Under the pieces are notes generated by a model, which searched no databases, was not told the DNA's origin, and saw only the letters and a program-made list of their open reading frames with translations. A program made the position numbers and the translations under genes. Shown in pieces: positions 32,252 through 43,689 of a stretch of 64,000 nt of DNA. The DNA is taken from positions 15,646,238 to 15,710,237 of the forward strand of contig JAOANR010000002.1 of assembly GCA_030278955.1 (NCBI GenBank), written 5' to 3'. Source of the DNA: Hygrophila difformis. Taxonomy: Eukaryota; Streptophyta; Magnoliopsida; Lamiales; Acanthaceae. Each line of letters begins with the position of its first letter. The first letter of the stretch is position 1.

Positions 32252-34258
32252 TTATGTCCCCATAACTGTGGTCGGGTCGTCTTGGAAGAGGGTAGGGTAA
32301 CGTTGCCTCATGTCGGCTTCCAATTCCCAGGTCGCCGTTTCCGTCTCGTGGTTGGACCACAGGACCTTGACCATCTTTACAGTTTTATTCCTTGTCACCC
32401 TTTCCTTGTAGTCGAGTATTTGCACCGGGGTTTCTTCATAGGTCAAGTCATCATCCAATTCGATTACGTCCGGTTGGAGTACATGCGACGTGTCGGGCAC
32501 ATACTTCTTTAGTTGGGAAACGTGAAACACGTTATGGACGCGTGCTAGTTGAGGCGGCAGCGCTAGCCGGTACGCTAGATTCCCCACTCTCTCTAGGATC
32601 TCATATGGCCCTATGTATCGTGGGCTCAGTTTCCCTCGCTTGCCAAAGCGCATTACGCCCTTCATTGGCGAGACTTTCAGCATGACCTTGTCACCGACTT
32701 GAAACTCCAAGTCCTGCCGTCTCACGTCCGCATAACTCTTTTGCCGGTCCTGAGCGGCTCTCATCTTCCCCTGGATAACCTTAACTTGCTGAGCCATGTC
32801 CTCCACCAGTTGTGGCCCTACTGTCATTATTCGATCGTTCTCTCCCCAACTCAATGGGCTCCGGCATCTTCGTCCGTACAGTGCTTCGAAGGGCGCCATG
32901 CCGATGCTCGCATGATAACTGTTGTTATAGGAGAACTCGATCAAGGGTAAGTGGTGCTCCCAACTTCCCTTGAATTCCAACACACAAGCCCTCAACATGT
33001 CCTCCAGCGTCTGTATAGTTCGTTCCGTTTGTCCATCCGTCATAGGGTGGAACGCCGTACTCATCTTTATCTGCGTCCCCAGAGCTTCTTGCAGCTTGGT
33101 CCAAAACTGGGAGACAAATCTGCTATCCCTATCCGAGATGATGTCATGCGGCACCCCGTGCCGGCGTACCACATTGTCTACGTATGCTCTTGCTAGTTGG
33201 TCCATTGTCCAAGTGTCCTTCATCGGGATGAAAATGGCGGCCTTCGTTAACCTATCCACGATCACCCAGATCTTATTCATTCCTTTTAGCGAACGTGGCA
33301 ACCCTGAAACAAAATCCATGGAGATGCTATCCCACTTCCAGCTTGGGATCTCCAATGGTTGCATTAATCCTAAGGGCTTTTGCCGTACTGCCTTGATCTT
33401 CTGGCAGGTAAGGCACCTTGCCACGAATTCGGCCACCTCTCTCTTCATGTTCGGCCACCAATAATTTTTCTTCAAGTCCTTGTATAGCTTATCCCCTCCG
33501 GGGTGGACCGAGTAGGGGGTGCTATGGCCTTCCTCCATCACCTTCTTCTTCAGATTTGCGGACTCCCGCGGTATACACCATCTTCCCCTGAAGCGGATGC
33601 TCCCGTCCTCGTGAATCTGGAAATCTACTGCCTTTCCTTCGGCAATGCTTCTCCTTATTTCCTCCATCTGTTCGTCGCTCGACTGGGCGAGTCGTATCTC
33701 TTCGAATACGGTAGGGCTTACTACCATCGCGTTGACGACCTCGGTTACCGTACCGGGCTGCACCAGTTCCAGGCTTAATTTCGCCAAATCTCTGTACAAT
33801 TCGGCCGGTATCACCAGTGAGTTTGTGACGTGTTGCGCCTTCCGACTCAAGGCGTCGGCCACGACGTTGGCCTTGCCCTCGTGATACGCGACTTCTAGGT
33901 CGTAATCTTTGATCAGTTCCAACCATCTCCTCTGCCTCAAGTTCAGCTCTCTTTGCGTGAATATGTACTTGAGGCTCTTATGGTCGGTGAACATCCGACA
34001 CCTCCGCCCATAGAGATAGTGTCTCCAGATTTTCAGGGCGAACACGACCGCGGCCAGTTCCAGGTCGTGCGTCGGGTAGTTTTGCTCGTGCGGTTTCAGC
34101 TGTCGTGATGCGTACGCTATGACCTTTTGATCCTGCATCAGTACGCATCCCAGTCCTTCTCTCGAGGCGTCGCTATACACCTCGAAGTCTCCATCCTCTG
34201 ATGGTAACGCCAACACCGGCGCCGTGGTAAGTCGTTTCTTCAGCTCCTGGAATGCGGC
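32252..34258 (-). pseudogene. Element B pol 3' part: RNase H, integrase, chromodomain-like tail
   Basis: An uninterrupted frame downstream of the RT deletion. It includes [14 protein letters not shown] and ADALSR (RNase H), an HHCC zinc finger (H in [12 protein letters not shown] in CLTCQ), the DDE core ([27 protein letters not shown]), the GPY-like region ([11 protein letters not shown]), and the degenerate chromodomain end [17 protein letters not shown]. It finishes TTVMGT just before the PPT. The first Met (34216) lies inside RNase H, so this is not an independent gene start but the rest of a polyprotein put out of frame by the deletion. The integrase appears intact. Confidence 0.85.
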
Positions 34259-34259
34259 T

Positions 34260-36269
34260 TCACACTCGCCAGTCCTTCTTTTTGACGAATAAGACCGGTG
34301 CTCCCCATGGAGACGTACTCGGTCGGATATATCCCTTTTCCAGCAATTCTTCGAGCTGTTCCTTTAGCTCCTTCATCTCCGGCGGTGCCATGCGGTAAGG
34401 AGCCTTTGATACAGGTTCCGTTCCCGGGATGAGATCTATGGTGAACTCGAGATCCCTCTCAGGGGGCATGCCAGGAACGTCCTCTGGGAACACATCCGGG
34501 TACTCTCTCACCACCGGAATGTTGTCTATCTTTACCCCTTCAGCCTCGAGGTTGTGAACGTAGCATGCGTATAGCGCGTGGCCCTTACGCATTAGGCTAC
34601 CTAACTCTAGGACGTTGACTATCTTGTTAGATTTCTTAGGGGGTTGAGAGTAGAAGATGACTCTTTTCCCCCTACTTTTTGACAGCGTGATCTTTTGCTT
34701 TTGGCACTCGATCACGGCCTTATACCGGGTTAGCCAATCCATTCCTAGTATGACGTCAAAGTCCCTGACGTTGAACTCTACCAAGTTTGCGAAAAACTCT
34801 ACGTTCTTTATCACTATAGGTATTCCATTGTAGCGTTTAGAGCATGCTATTACTTCTCCAGAGGGCAGTTGGATGCCTAAGCTAATTATCTCGCACTTAG
34901 GTAGATCTAGTTCAGTTACGACTCTCGAAGATACAATCGAGCAACTGGCTCCGGAATCAAATAAGACTCTAAGTGGAGTACTTAGGACATGGAAAGTACC
35001 TGCCATCACGTCACCCTGCGCGGGTATGTCAGCCTGGTTGATCACGTTCAACCTCCCCATCGGCCTCCCTTGATTGGCTGGCTGGTTTTGATTTGGGTTT
35101 GCATTTTGCTGCTGGTTCGGAGGGCGTTGGTTCGGATTCGGAGGAGGCCGATATCCTTGATTGTTGCCATTCCTACCTCCCTGGTTGAACGGCTCGTTAG
35201 GTCCAATGACCAAGTCTTCTCTTTTCGTGATGTTCTCGAGTCGGGTTCGACATTCCTCCCTCCGATGGCCAATTCGGCCGCACCGGAAGCACTCTCCCAT
35301 CTGAGGACACCTCCTTACCAGGTGCGGCCTGCCACACCTTGGGCACGGCGGCACTCGTCCTCCTTGGTTGACATTCCGACCATTGTTGTTCTGAGCATTC
35401 TCGTTCGGCCCTCGCCGAAAGTTGTCCCCGCCAGTAGTGTTGCTTGTCCGGTTATCCCTGTTCCTCTTGTCTGGGCCTTGCGCCCCTCGGCTAGATTCCC
35501 CAGCAGCCTTCCTCTTTAGCTGTTGCACTCGTGCTACTGCTACTGCCCGATCGTAGACAGATTGCAGGTCCGGGTAGTTAACTCCAGTGATCACCTCTCG
35601 AATCGACAAGTTCAATCCCATTTCGAACTTTTGCGCCTTCTCCCCGTCAGTAGGTACCATCCTGGGCGCAAATCTCACCAATTCCTTAAACCGTGCATAG
35701 TATTCTTGAACAGATTTCTCTCCCTGCTTCAGGGATGAGAATTCCTCGTACAGTGCTGCCTTAGTACTCATCGGGTAGAAGCGCTCCCGGAGTAACTCCA
35801 TGAACTCGTTCCACGAGTAAGGTTCATCATCCTCTGCCAGCTTCCCTTGGGTAGCCTGCCACCAGTCGTCGGCCTCGCCACCCAGATAGTACGAGGCCAC
35901 GTGGACCTTCTCCCCCTCCGGGCATCTCACCGCCTTTAGCAATTTGTCGAAGGTTCTCAACCATTCTTCCAGCTTAGCGGGGTCTTCCTCCCCGACGTAG
36001 TAAGGAGGTCGGTAGGGGTTCACCGCGGCCAAGTAGTTGATCCTCGCTTCCGGTGGTGGCGCCGCGGCAGCTCCACCCTGGTTAACGTAAGCATTACCCA
36101 GTGCAATTAGTAATTCTTCCATATTTCTCAATCGCCCTTCCGCAGGGTTAGGCATTGGTCCTGCCGGGTTTGGCATCTCCGCGTCAGGTGCCTGCTCATT
36201 GGGTTGTCCCGGCGTGCCGTGGGTGTTGGGGGTGGCAGGGAAGGGCCTTGGTCGTCCTCGAGGCGCCAT
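34260..36269 (-). CDS. Element B gag-protease polyprotein, truncated at RT
   Basis: An open frame of 669 residues from MAPRGRPR (36269). Order: Pro-rich N-terminus; gag domain about residues 90-260 ([24 protein letters not shown]); two CCHC-type knuckles ([27 protein letters not shown]); Asn/Gln-rich linker; aspartic protease with [12 protein letters not shown] and ILGMDWL; then the first part of RT ([46 protein letters not shown]). It ends KKKDWRV at a deletion that removes the RT catalytic boxes. Gag and protease look functional by sequence. Confidence 0.9.
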   Translation of the reverse strand: MAPRGRPRPFPATPNTHGTPGQPNEQAPDAEMPNPAGPMPNPAEGRLRNMEELLIALGNAYVNQGGAAAAPPPEARINYLAAVNPYRPPYYVGEEDPAKLEEWLRTFDKLLKAVRCPEGEKVHVASYYLGGEADDWWQATQGKLAEDDEPYSWNEFMELLRERFYPMSTKAALYEEFSSLKQGEKSVQEYYARFKELVRFAPRMVPTDGEKAQKFEMGLNLSIREVITGVNYPDLQSVYDRAVAVARVQQLKRKAAGESSRGAQGPDKRNRDNRTSNTTGGDNFRRGPNENAQNNNGRNVNQGGRVPPCPRCGRPHLVRRCPQMGECFRCGRIGHRREECRTRLENITKREDLVIGPNEPFNQGGRNGNNQGYRPPPNPNQRPPNQQQNANPNQNQPANQGRPMGRLNVINQADIPAQGDVMAGTFHVLSTPLRVLFDSGASCSIVSSRVVTELDLPKCEIISLGIQLPSGEVIACSKRYNGIPIVIKNVEFFANLVEFNVRDFDVILGMDWLTRYKAVIECQKQKITLSKSRGKRVIFYSQPPKKSNKIVNVLELGSLMRKGHALYACYVHNLEAEGVKIDNIPVVREYPDVFPEDVPGMPPERDLEFTIDLIPGTEPVSKAPYRMAPPEMKELKEQLEELLEKGYIRPSTSPWGAPVLFVKKKDWRV

Positions 36270-36621
36270 CCTGTTACAACCGAGGAAGGTGTAAGGTTCA
36301 GGGAGATTCGATAAAGTGGGAAAAAAAATCTTGCTGAATTGTATGGTGCTTATCAGGAGTTGGTCAGTATTTGCATTTATTCGTTCAGTCGTTTAGGGTT
36401 TTAGGGTCTGAGGCACTTGTCGTTTTGTTATGCAGAAATAGATGCGTTGTTTGTTTGTCGGCGCTTTGTTAAGATATAAAGATGGTATATAAAATAAGTG
36501 TTTGTGACTTTATTGCCCAGTAGAAGTTTTTGTTTCGATACAAGCGACAAGTAGCAAAGATCCTGAAAATAGTTTGGGAAAATAGAAAAGGAGAACAATG
36601 GGAATAATGCATCAAAAATCT

Positions 36622-37149
36622 CTAATCCTGCGAAGGGTAGGTGGTCGGGTCCTCCATGGGGTCATCCTCATCACTTGATTCCTCGATGGTGCCCGTGCCA
36701 AGGGGCCCATGGAACACTGGGCTGGCTGGCCAACTGGGCCCAGCAACAGGAGCAGGATCAACGATTGCAACTGGGGTTTGGACGGCTGCAGGGTCAGCGA
36801 CAGGGTCAATAACGAGGCTAGTTACAGGAGGAGTTCCTGGGTTGAGTGGGGCAGGTGGAAGCAGATCATCCTTCAGGTGATGCAGTTGATGTCCCAAGAC
36901 CCCTGCTTGGGTCTCTACGTCGTCAATCTGGGTCCGAAGCTCAGTCTCGCGGGTCTGGAGTTCGTTGATTTGGACTTGGAGTTGGGTTATATCTTGGTGT
37001 CCTGCTTGGCCCAGATTAGTTAGGTGGCCCAAGTTAGCTTCCATTTGCTCTACCCTTAGTCTGAAGTTGTTCACGTTTTGAGGAGATTCGAGGTATGCTT
37101 CAATCAACCTCATTAGTAGGTTGATCATGTTCACGTTTGGGGAAGCCAT
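36622..37149 (-). CDS. Extra ORF between PBS and gag of element B (coiled coil, unknown)
   Basis: An intact 175-residue frame, MASPNVNM to DPTTYPSQD, on the same strand as gag and 350 bp upstream of it. Residues about 10-95 look helical and coiled-coil forming (NNFRLRVEQMEANLGHL, ITQLQVQINELQTRETELR). They are followed by a Pro/Ala/Val-rich low-complexity stretch and an acidic end (IEESSDEDDPMEDP). It has no zinc knuckle and no recognisable enzyme motif. The same ORF, broken, occurs in element A, so it is a family feature and not a random frame. The role is unknown; a structural partner of gag is only a guess. Confidence 0.65.
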   Translation of the reverse strand: MASPNVNMINLLMRLIEAYLESPQNVNNFRLRVEQMEANLGHLTNLGQAGHQDITQLQVQINELQTRETELRTQIDDVETQAGVLGHQLHHLKDDLLPPAPLNPGTPPVTSLVIDPVADPAAVQTPVAIVDPAPVAGPSWPASPVFHGPLGTGTIEESSDEDDPMEDPTTYPSQD

Positions 37150-37470
37150 CTATTGTTAACAAGGTAGGTTAGAGTTAGACGTTTTTCAGGCAAAGTTAAG
37201 ATATGCACAAATTTAAATCTATATGCAACATGCAAGTGCAAGTCCCTTCCCCCATAAAAAATTTAGTTTAAAATAGATTGCTAAAGGTTGGGCCTCTATA
37301 GTGGGCCAAAATTTAATACTTCTTTGGCTAAGGTTTTGGGCTATGTAAAAAGGATTATAGATTTTTGGGCTAAAAATAATACTAGTAGTTAAATAAATAA
37401 TTTTAAAAGAAATAACACTTGGGCTTAAAAATATTGGTTTAAAATAATAGTAGTAGCTTTAAAAATTTTT

Positions 37471-37487
37471 CCGGGCTCTGATACCAA
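37471..37487 (-). promoter_or_regulatory. Primer-binding site of element B (initiator tRNA-Met)
   Basis: The minus strand reads TTGGTATCAGAGCCCGG two bases inside the 5' LTR, the same as in element A. The leader between it and the extra ORF (37150-37470) is AT-rich and without further features I can name. Confidence 0.9.
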
Positions 37488-37489
37488 CT

Positions 37490-40251
37490 TGTAACACCCC
37501 GGATTTGATAACCCAGGCCGGGATGTCACCGCCGCATTTCCCTAGTAAGACACGGCTTCCCGAGCTCGCTAAGGAAATGCAAGGCTTGTGGGTATGAAAA
37601 AGATTTAAAACATTTCAAGATTTAGTCCGGAAAATTTATAATACTTAGTACGATAGTAGAAATTATCACGTGCGGAAAATAAATAAAGTAAGTGCAGCGG
37701 AAAGTAAATCACGGCCAACATGGCCAAATCCTCGGGTTTAACAGACCCGGTAAAAACAGTACTATGATGCAGAAAGCGAAAATGTTCATAAATAATTCCC
37801 CCAAGTGCATGCGTATGCGTCACTCGACATACTCTGTAAAAGAAAAATGACAACGGTTGTCAGTATAAAAATATACTGAGTAAGTTAATCCCTAACTAAC
37901 AAATAAAAGGGGTTACAGGTGTTTAAACTAAAGATTTCGCTTACCGTACGAGAATCTAAAATACATGATTTATTTGCAGCGGAAAAACATGATTAAAGAA
38001 CTTAATTTTAAAAGCGTAATTTAAAGCATAATTTAAGATGCATAAATTTTAAATACATAATTAAAGACAGTATAAATACGATTTAAGCATAATGAAACAC
38101 TCACACGAGTCTTTTACTTTTCATCCCGTAAACTAAGAAGAGGACACCATACCGGGAGATCACTAACGAGGCAATCTCAACATAGGACCACTAACGAGGC
38201 AGTCCAAACAATGGGAGACCACTAACGAGGCAGTCTCAAAGATAGTAGGACCACTAACGAGGCGATCCAAAAAGATAGTAGGACCACTAACGAGGCGATC
38301 CACAAATACAGCGCGCGAGATCACTAACGAGGCAATCTCAGATAGTAAGGAGACCACTAACGAGGCAGTCTCAAAGATAATGATAGTATGAAGATCGGCT
38401 CAGCCTAGTGAACGGGATTTTTCGAAAGTTCGTATTTCAAAGTTATCAAATGATCGATATCGCGTTTTCATAGTTCGAGTTTTCTCAAGTTCGAAAAATC
38501 CTATTCGAGGCAGTTTACGCCTTTCTTAATTTAAAATTCGTCTTTTCTCCAAAAATTCCGAAACTTTGCCAGTAATTCAAAATCACACACACGAACAACT
38601 TTCATGTTTTAAGTTTTTGGAAATAAGGTTCCGAAGTGAGTTGAAATTTGAGTTTATTGCAAAGAATAATTTATGTCTTGAAAACTGTTTCCGTCACAGG
38701 TTCGTGCAACGCCGATTAAAAATTCATTTCAAAACCAATCGATGTGAAATTTTTTACAGTAACTACACGACACATTAAGGAACAACTTTCATGTTTTAAG
38801 AATTTGGAAATAATGAATTCTTGGTACTCAAAAATCGAGTGCAACTCACTGCATACTCATGGCCCTTAAAACGATTTCAAAACAGTTTTAAAAACTTGGC
38901 CGTTTGACATATCAAATGAACACCAAAATTCGTGAAATTTTATAGGCATAATCTAGACACAATTATCTACAACTTTTGTTTAGAAATGCAAAGTTAAATC
39001 ATTCGAAAAATGGGTGAAAAACATGCATCAAGTTGAATGAAGGAATCTGTCACAGAATTAAATTGTTCGGTTCGATACAGAAAGTTCACGGCGAAAATTG
39101 GGATAGCAAAACTTAATGTCAACGGCTGAAATTTGGACACAAGATAGATAAAGGTGTTAGGAACAACTTTTATGTTGAAAAGTTTTCGGTTTGAATTCCC
39201 GAAGGTCGAGATTTTGGCGAGTCTTTAAAATTGGACGAAAATAGGGTTTTTGAAAACCGATTTTTGTTACAAGCCTATATCTCGAGATTTAAACAACAAA
39301 CAACCACGAAAATTTGTGAGTAAGGTTTTAACTTACTTAGAATGATGATAGGGTCGCTGGGTTGGGTTTCCGGACGTCCTAGGGTCACGACGAACGGCCA
39401 ACTTCTCCGATCGCTTTTTGTTCGTTTTCCGACGGAAAATCGTAGTAAGGAAAAAGGGTTAGAATATGAGTTTCTGAGATCTATGGACGAATTGAAACTT
39501 TGTACAATAGCTTACCAAGAGTCTAGAGGGCAGGGCTTGGTTCCTTTCGCCTTGCCGTCGCCGGAATACTTGCCGGAAAGTGAGTTCGGAGAGGTTTCGA
39601 CTTGGAGAGGAATTTTGGAGGTGTTTAGGGTTAGGTTTTCTGAGAGTTAGGGGGAGGGGCGCCCCAAATCTGATCTTATGCCCTTCCCCATTGTTGTGAT
39701 CGACTTGCCATTGATGGAGGTCGGATTTTTGGCAAGAAAATCGCCATGGAAGGAAAGTTTACACCTCCTGCACCTCTGGCGCGCTGGTGGCGCGCACATA
39801 GGCCTTTGTGCGCGCGGAGCACGCGTGGCCTGCCCTGGAGGCGCGACGCCCTTGGCCGCGCGGTGGCCGCGCGGCGGCGCGCGGGCAGCGCGGGCCGGCC
39901 GGACCGGCCGGTTCGGCGGTCCGCGTGTTTCGTCGGGTCTTCCCTCGCTTTCCCCTATCGGTTTTCTACGTGTTAGCTCGATTCCCTGGGTCGTCTTCGT
40001 TTCGGAATCTTCTCCTTAATCTCGTTACGAGTCCGGCTTATCGGTCGCAACATTTCCGGGTCCTACTTAGCCTAGTCTAAATTGGTTCCAACATCTCCTA
40101 TCGTCCTTGTGATCTAATTCGTGATGTATTTTGTGATTTATTTCGTGACTGAACTTAGAAATTAGTTCTAAGCTGCCTACGTACCCTGTGAAGGGATCAA
40201 GTCATGACGTAGTTCAAAACAATTTGAATTTGTTTTTCCTCGGGTGTTACA
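37490..40251 (-). repeat. Right LTR of element B (5' LTR in sense direction)
   Basis: 2762 bp, apparently identical to the left LTR. Sense transcription would start in this copy; the GC-rich patch (about 39770-39930) lies in its U3 part. Confidence 0.95.
38156..38372 (-). repeat. Constant-loop hairpin array, right LTR of B (7 units)
   Basis: Exact counterpart of 30133-30349, with the same seven units and stems. Confidence 0.9.
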
Positions 40252-40256
40252 TTATC

Positions 40257-42046
40257 ATTTTCTTGTGTATGATTCAAAATTACCGGATATACACAAGAAT
40301 TCCGTCATGGAATCAAGGAATGCATCATTCTTCGAAACGACATTTCCGTGTAAGTCTAGTAGTGAACATGATTCTTTGTTAAAATGACCAAACGAAGAAT
40401 CTCAAGACCAGACTACAGAACTAAGACGAAGCAAGAGAGCTAGAATCGAAAAATCCTTCGGTGAGGATTTTGTGACATATTTGGTCGAAAAAGAACCACT
40501 CACATACGTTGAGGCAATGAGTTCACTAGATGGGCCTCTCTGGAAAGAAGCCATCAACAGTGAACTCGATTCTATCTTACAAAATCATACGTGGGAATTA
40601 GTGGATCTCCCTCCGGTGAACAAATGTTTAGGATCCAAATGGGTCTTCAAACGGAAAATGAAACCGGATGGAACAATTAATAAATACAAAGCAAGACTCT
40701 TGATTAAAGGATATAATCAGAGAGAAGGAGTTGATTATTTTGACACATATTCACCGGTTTCACGGATAAACTCCATAAGGATGATACTTGCTATTGCAGC
40801 CTTAAGGAATTTAGAAGTACATCAAATGGATATAAAAATAGCTTTCCTGAATGGTGACTTAGACGAAGAAATCTATACGGAACAACCCGAGGGATTCCAA
40901 TCACCATCAAACGGAAAGAAAGTTCGCAAACTACTAAAGTCAATATACGGCTTGAAACAAGCTCCGAAGAAATGGCATGAGAAATTTGATCATGCAATGA
41001 CTACTAGTGGCTTTAAAATAAACGAATGCGATAAGTGCATTTATGTTAAAGAATTAGGAGATGACTATGTTATCTTATGTTTATATGTAGACGACATAAT
41101 TATTGTTGGCAATAGTGAAAAATGATCAAGTCTATAAAGAACATGTTAAATTCTAAATTTGACATGAAAGATTTGGGCATTGCTGATGTCATCGTGGGAA
41201 TTAAGATCATAAAAACTTCAAATGGTCTAATATTGAGTCAAGCTCATTATATAGACAAAATAATTGACAAATTCAGCAATGATGACAAGAACCGTGGAGA
41301 ATAGTGTTCATCTGCCAAATGATGACAACACCATTTGATAATCGTGTTCATCTGTCCAAGAACCGTGGAGAAGGTATTTCTCAGTTAGAGTACTCACGGA
41401 TTATTGGAAGCCCGATGTATCTAATGAGTTGTACAAGGACCAGACATTGCTTACGCCGTAAGTAAATTAAGTTCATATATGAGTAATACAAGTCACGAAC
41501 ATTGGAGAGCCATAATTAGATTACTTAGGTATCTAAGGCATATACTCAGAACTTTGGTCTACATTACACGAGATATCCATCCATGTTAGAAGGGTACACG
41601 GATGCAAACTGGATATCCGATACAAATGACACAAAGAGTACAAGTGGCTATATTTTCATGTTAGTCGGAGGCGCTGTGTCTTGGAAATCCTCAAGGCAAA
41701 CTGTTATAGCCAGGTCTATGATAGAATCCGAATGCTTTGCGTTAGAAAAATGTGCCGAAGAGGCCGAATGGCTAAGAAACTTTTTAGAGGATATTCCAAA
41801 ACGGGAAAAACCTGTGCCACATATCAGCATACATTGTGATAGTCAATCCGCGATTGGAAGAGGACAGAGTACTATGTACAATGGTAAGTCGAGGCACATT
41901 CGTCGTCGACATAATACCATTAGACAATTGCTTTCAACCGGAATTATCTCAATTGACTATGGAAGTCAAAAGATAATCTTGCGGATCCGTTAACCAAAGG
42001 GTTAAATAAAGAATCGGTTGAGAAGTTGACAAAGGAATGGGTGTAA
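40257..42046 (+). pseudogene. Copia RT and RNase H (3' part of pol), broken
   Basis: It continues the copia pol after element B. Landmarks: SKRARIEKSFGEDF, the start of RT (WKEAINSELDSI, WELVDLP), the box KARLLIKGYNQREGVDYFDTYSPV, the IKIAFLNGDLDEEIYTEQPEGF box, and the intact catalytic LCLYVDDIIIVG. The frame shifts at about 41122 and continues with FDMKDLGIADVIVGIKI. A rearranged stretch (41285-41370) repeats GTTCATCTG and AAGAACCGTGGAGAA. RNase H follows ([21 protein letters not shown], then [14 protein letters not shown]). A final frameshift near 41970 leads to the conserved LTKGL end and stop at 42046. The catalytic residues remain, but at least three lesions block expression. Confidence 0.88.
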
Positions 42047-42618
42047 AGCCTTAGATTAATTAGTTCACGAAGGAAAACCCAACCTAGCTGACCAGAGATC
42101 CTAAGATCTATGTTCAAAGGGACAACCTAACCATGAGACTAATTAAGTCACTATGGGGGCAATTCCTCTACTCATTCCTATCGCGAAACAGTGACATGAT
42201 GATAAAGAATAGCAAATAATGCTTTAATGATATTTAAGTGAGTAAGTCTAATACTCCGAAACTTAAGTGAGTAAGTGTAATACTCCGAAACTTAAATAAT
42301 CACCTATGTGAGAGTGAAGTGGGGCCGCTTCAAAGGAGAACCGGAAGGCTTAGTTCTCCTAAACTCTTGCAGAACCAGGCGTGTCCACGGCCAAAATGGA
42401 CAAAACAATGAGAATGGAACTAATATAGATATGGTCTATGCATTTTATTTGGGGGAATCTTACACAAACGGCAGGATAGTTCAAGGACATCGTGTCTACT
42501 AGACAGATAGTAAGGCGAAACAATTAAAACAAGGATAAAGTTCAAATGGACACCTACTTTACCTATGCAGAGATCATGTAACGAATGCTTAAGACTATAT
42601 CCCATTCATGTGGGGGAT
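42047..42618 (+). other. Copia 3' untranslated region and PPT
   Basis: No coding region. A short direct duplication (AAGTGAGTAAGT-TAATACTCCGAAAC) occurs at about 42235-42292. The tract GTGGGGGAT (42610-42618) directly precedes the LTR and is the likely polypurine tract. Confidence 0.75.
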
Positions 42619-43317
42619 TGTTGGAAATAAATGGCGTTTGGCCCATTAAAAAGTTGTGAATGGGAATCCCACATTGGATAGAGAAGGAAAATTTTCCTCT
42701 TTATAAGGGATTACACTTTATAGAAGGTTAAAGAAATAAATAATATTATACTCCATGGGGGGGGGTGCAAATCCGGCTCCAAACAAGCTTGGCTCGTATG
42801 CAAACGCGACCTGCGGATACGAATGCCGGATTGAAAAAGCCTTGAGGCATCGCGGGCCTGATCAACCCGGCTTTTGCTTCTTTCATCTTTAATTATTTTT
42901 ATTTATTTCTTCTAATATTACGAATTTGAATGGAAAAATGGCAATGGACGCAACCTTTGGCAGAGAGCTGCGAATTCAAATCAGAAAGCCATGAATTCAA
43001 ACGAAAAGCGGCAAGTTCGAATGAATGGCTGCGCATTCACCAAACCACCACATTGTTTCATTGAAACAATGGCAACTCTCGGCCATCTATAAATAAAGTG
43101 CCATTCTTCATTCCAATTCACTCATTCAAAAAATCCAACAAACACAAGCATTCTGCCATCGTCCATCGTTCCAGTTCGTCGTCGTTATCTGTTGTATCCT
43201 GGGAAACAATTGCACCGATACGCGGGCAATATTGTTTTAAGAAAATCGTTGAATAACGATCCTCAGATTCCATTTCAAGCATTGTGCATCCGAAGTTCAC
43301 ACCCTATTTTTGTAACA
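42619..43317 (+). repeat. 3' LTR of the copia element
   Basis: 699 bp, TGTTGG...TTGTAACA, without the 325-bp duplication of the 5' LTR. A nine-base G run at about 42758 replaces the longer G/C-rich stretch there. The target duplication ACTAT follows immediately. Confidence 0.9.
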
Positions 43318-43689
43318 ACTATACCAGAGGTACGTACTAAAATACTAAATATAACGACTAAAATATTATAATAATGACTTGCAATTTTTTATTTCAGAAA
43401 GAGTACATAGATAGAAGATAAAGATAGATAAACTTTGTCTAAAAATATATTCTATTGTGGGATGGGGACATGATCATTGGGCCAAGTTCCTTAACTTTCA
43501 ACTTTGTGGTTTGGGGTTTGGTCCCCACGGTCCCCTATCCCTCCCATTTACCCTTTTTATAATTTGTGTGACTTGGACTCCCACATACCTTTGCCGACAC
43601 ATGAATGTCAATGTTTAAATATATATATATATATATATTCTATTGTTATTTTATCAATCCGAGTCCTTGTGGCATCAGAGGTTATACAT
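43318..43689. repeat. Flank: rest of the short-repeat array, SINE-like stretch and (TA)n
   Basis: 43318-43380 continues the degenerate repeat array seen at 26540-26880. 43500-43600 contains GGTTTGGTCCCCACGG and CCCCTATCCCTCCC followed by ATAATTTGTGTGACTT, similar to 25540-25660 in the opposite direction and possibly SINE-derived. A (TA)n microsatellite lies at about 43620-43640. No gene is seen. Confidence 0.45.

Larger units (their letters stand above)
29467..40251 (-). mobile_element. Ty3/gypsy chromovirus, Tekay/Del-like, element B (recent, RT core deleted)
   Basis: It inserted into the copia element with a perfect 5-bp target duplication, TTATC (29462-29466 and 40252-40256). LTRs are 29467-32228 and 37490-40251, both 2762 bp; every stretch I compared is identical at a constant offset of 8023. 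Sense order (minus): LTR, tRNA-Met PBS, extra ORF, gag-protease, truncated pol, PPT, LTR. About 0.65 kb containing the RT core is missing relative to element A, at a GGAC microhomology. All other ORFs are open. Confidence 0.92.
26881..43322 (+). mobile_element. Ty1/copia element with 5-bp target duplication ACTAT
   Basis: LTRs are 26886-27924 and 42619-43317 (TGTTGG...AACA). ACTAT flanks both ends (26881-26885 and 43318-43322). The PPT GTGGGGGAT lies at 42610-42618. Integrase, RT and RNase H pieces read on the plus strand. Element B sits inside it and splits it between integrase and RT; without B and its duplicated TTATC the copia element is about 5.6 kb. Its gag, protease and a recognisable PBS are absent, replaced by a coiled-coil ORF (27959-28402). 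Frameshifts and stops show it is dead. Confidence 0.9.
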
